Source: Candidatus Woesearchaeota archaeon
Lineage (GTDB): Archaea > Nanobdellota > Nanobdellia > Woesearchaeales > UBA11576
Assembly: GCA_019322385.1 (NCBI GenBank)
Contig: JAHWIS010000042.1
Span: forward strand, 1-5,448
Reading direction: 5' to 3'
Length of the DNA stretch: 5,448 nucleotides
In this document: piece by piece, positions 3,901-5,448 of the stretch
How positions within the stretch are numbered: position 1 is the stretch's first letter
Layout: every line of letters starts with the position of its first letter
Made by a program: the position numbers and the translations under genes
Notes under the pieces: model-generated
What the model was told of the DNA's origin: nothing
What the model saw: only the letters and a program-made list of their open reading frames with translations
The model's database searches: none

Positions 3901-5448
3901 ATGGACAATCAGGACAAGGTAATATTTGAAGCTTCATGGGAAGTCTGCCACAAGGTAGGAGGAATATACACTGTGGTCAAGTCAAAGGCAGCTCTCCTGA
4001 ATGAGGCATATCCAAACTATTTTCTTATAGGCCCTTATTTCCAGGAAAATGCAGAGACAGAATTTGTCGAGGAGACACTGCCGCACGGCTTTGGCGAGGT
4101 CTTTGAAGAACTGAAAAATGAAGGCATCCTGTGCCATTTCGGAAGATGGCAGATAAAAGGGAATCCACAGACAATCCTTATAGATTTCTCAGGCTACAGG
4201 CAGAACGCTGGTGAAATAAAGAAAAGGCTTTGGGAAGATTTCCAGGTAGACTATATCTATGCCAACGGCGAGTTTGATGATGCGATAGTCTGGGCTACTG
4301 CAGCAGGAAAGCTGATCGAAAAATTCATACAGAAAAAGATCAAACGCGGAGAAAAAGATTTCAAGTATGCCGCGCATTTCCATGAATGGCTGGCTGGTGC
4401 TGGCCTGCTTTACCTGAAAAAGAGCGATGTCAAGGTAGGCACGATATTCACAACTCACGCAACAATGCTAGGCAGGACAATTGCAGCCGTTGGGCGGAAT
4501 CTGTACGAGGAGCTTGAGAGCATAAATCCTGCTGATGAAGCAAAAGCGCTGGGAGTTCAGGACAAGTATTCGATGGAAGCGAGCTGTGCGCAGAACACAG
4601 AAGTCTTCACAACAGTGTCTGAGATCACAGGCATCGAAGCTACAAAGCTTCTTGGTCGCAAGCCTGAAGTGCTCCTCCTGAACGGCCTCGACATTGAGAA
4701 GATGCCCACTTCAGAAGAGGCTGCATACCAGCATCGGCTCAACAGGGAGAAGATCCATGAATTCCTAAGGTATTATTTCCTTCCTTATTATTATTTTGAT
4801 GTGCATGACACACTGCTCTTGTTTATCGTCGGACGGTATGAGTACAAGAACAAGGGAATAGATCTTGTCATCGAGTCATTGGCAAAGCTTAACGAAAAGA
4901 TGAAAAAAGATAAGACTGAACGGACAGTGGTCTGCTTCTTCTGGATACCTAGGGATGTCCACGGAGTTAGGAACGAGATATCAGTCAACAAGACAGCTTA
5001 CTCTACCCTCAAATCATTCATCGATGACAACATGCCGTCGATAGAGACGAATATCGTGACCAACATAATTAAGACAGGCGTCAAAGGTATAGATGGTGAC
5101 GGCGATGAGTGCAATATCTTTGATCCAGGCTTCAAGCAGAAGATCAAGAGGCTTGAGATAAATTTTGCCAAGAAAGGAAACCCTCCGCTCTCCACGCATA
5201 ACATCCCAAATGAGCATGAGGACGCTATAATACAGAATCTCATAAATACAGGGCTGGATAACAAGGAGGATGACCGGGTCAAGGTCATATTCTATCCAAT
5301 ATACCTCACAGGTGTCGACGGCCTCACTGACCTTGCGTATTATGATGCTATGAACGCATGCCATCTCGGCCTTTTCCCATCCTACTACGAACCATGGGGA
5401 TACACTCCTCTCGAGTGCGCTGCGCTTGCAGTCCCGTCGCTAACAAGC
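3901..5448 (+). CDS. GT3-family glycogen synthase (3'-partial)
   Basis: The frame is open from ATG 3901 to the window end, 516 codons without a stop. The protein matches family GT3 glycogen synthase (yeast Gsy2/human GYS type, also in Bacteroidetes), which moves glucose from UDP-glucose to the growing alpha-1,4-glucan. Landmarks: EASWEVCHKVGGIYTVVKSKA (10-30), the N-terminal nucleotide-sugar-enzyme loop; HFHEWLAG (159-166); TIFTTHATMLGR (181-192), with H186 and R192 matching Gsy2 H193 and R199; VFTTVSEITGIEA (235-247); NGLD (261-264); GRYEYKNKG (311-319), with R312 and K318 matching the UDP-glucose-binding Arg/Lys; and FPSYYEPWGYTPLE (492-505), with catalytic-motif E497 and E505 (E-x7-E). The central helical region between about 330 and 450, which carries oligomer contacts in Gsy2, is present. 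The missing C-terminus would hold the rest of the second Rossmann domain and any arginine-cluster regulatory helix. Many archaea use GT5-type synthases instead, so lateral transfer is possible. Confidence 0.93.
   Translation, partial: MDNQDKVIFEASWEVCHKVGGIYTVVKSKAALLNEAYPNYFLIGPYFQENAETEFVEETLPHGFGEVFEELKNEGILCHFGRWQIKGNPQTILIDFSGYRQNAGEIKKRLWEDFQVDYIYANGEFDDAIVWATAAGKLIEKFIQKKIKRGEKDFKYAAHFHEWLAGAGLLYLKKSDVKVGTIFTTHATMLGRTIAAVGRNLYEELESINPADEAKALGVQDKYSMEASCAQNTEVFTTVSEITGIEATKLLGRKPEVLLLNGLDIEKMPTSEEAAYQHRLNREKIHEFLRYYFLPYYYFDVHDTLLLFIVGRYEYKNKGIDLVIESLAKLNEKMKKDKTERTVVCFFWIPRDVHGVRNEISVNKTAYSTLKSFIDDNMPSIETNIVTNIIKTGVKGIDGDGDECNIFDPGFKQKIKRLEINFAKKGNPPLSTHNIPNEHEDAIIQNLINTGLDNKEDDRVKVIFYPIYLTGVDGLTDLAYYDAMNACHLGLFPSYYEPWGYTPLECAALAVPSLTS

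Noticed and set aside
4189..5364. Several minus-strand ORFs of 61-116 codons
   Set aside because: All are antisense to the glycogen synthase, whose plus frame is open and full of GT3 motifs.
3901..5448. Bacterial GT5 (GlgA-type) glycogen synthase
   Set aside because: The N-terminal KVGGIYTV, HFHEWLAG and EPWGYTPLE motifs and the large central helical region match GT3 rather than the GT5 pattern with KTGGLADV.

Overview
The window looks archaeal, and the gene set and style suggest a small-genome, DPANN-like archaeon (for example of the Woesearchaeota/Pacearchaeota type). This placement is an inference; no rRNA or marker phylogeny is possible here. Support comes from a DUF371 domain and a DUF1947-PUA protein, both essentially archaeal families. 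Two genes also have TATA boxes with purine-rich BRE-like flanks about 26-30 nt upstream of the start codon, as expected for leaderless archaeal mRNAs. Other genes carry Shine-Dalgarno sites, and ATA and AGG codons are common.

Layout. (1) 1-420, plus: the 3' end of an unrecognised protein, possibly with a LolA-like fold, followed by a T-rich tract. (2) 459-932, plus: a stand-alone copy of the PUA-like RNA-binding domain normally found at the C-terminus of RsmF/NOP2/Sun rRNA cytosine methyltransferases. (3) Convergent to it, a two-gene minus-strand operon. The first gene is an unusual DUF371-HAD phosphatase fusion (1426-2532) with a clear leaderless promoter. The second is a PUA-domain protein of the MCT-1/Tma20 family (953-1423), whose ribosome binding site lies inside the last codons of the fusion gene. 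(4) 2533-2799: a divergent intergenic region with the two promoters, a perfect 10-bp inverted repeat and a candidate 32-residue membrane peptide on the minus strand. (5) 2800-3852, plus: an Lrp/AsnC regulator built as a tandem duplication (wHTH-RAM-wHTH-RAM). (6) 3901 to the window end, plus: a eukaryote/Bacteroidetes-type GT3 glycogen synthase, cut by the edge after its E-x7-E catalytic motif. It is open in frame throughout.

How the genes may work together. The left half is about RNA: two different PUA-type RNA-binding proteins lie tail to tail, one co-transcribed with a hydrolase of unknown substrate. The right half pairs a one-chain Lrp pseudo-dimer with a glycogen synthase only 48 bp downstream, which suggests ligand-responsive control of polysaccharide storage. 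No rRNA, tRNA, CRISPR array, insertion sequence or integrase is visible. The least ordinary items are the DUF371-HAD fusion, the GT3 enzyme in an archaeal setting with its tandem Lrp neighbour, and the small ORF and inverted repeat in the divergent region.
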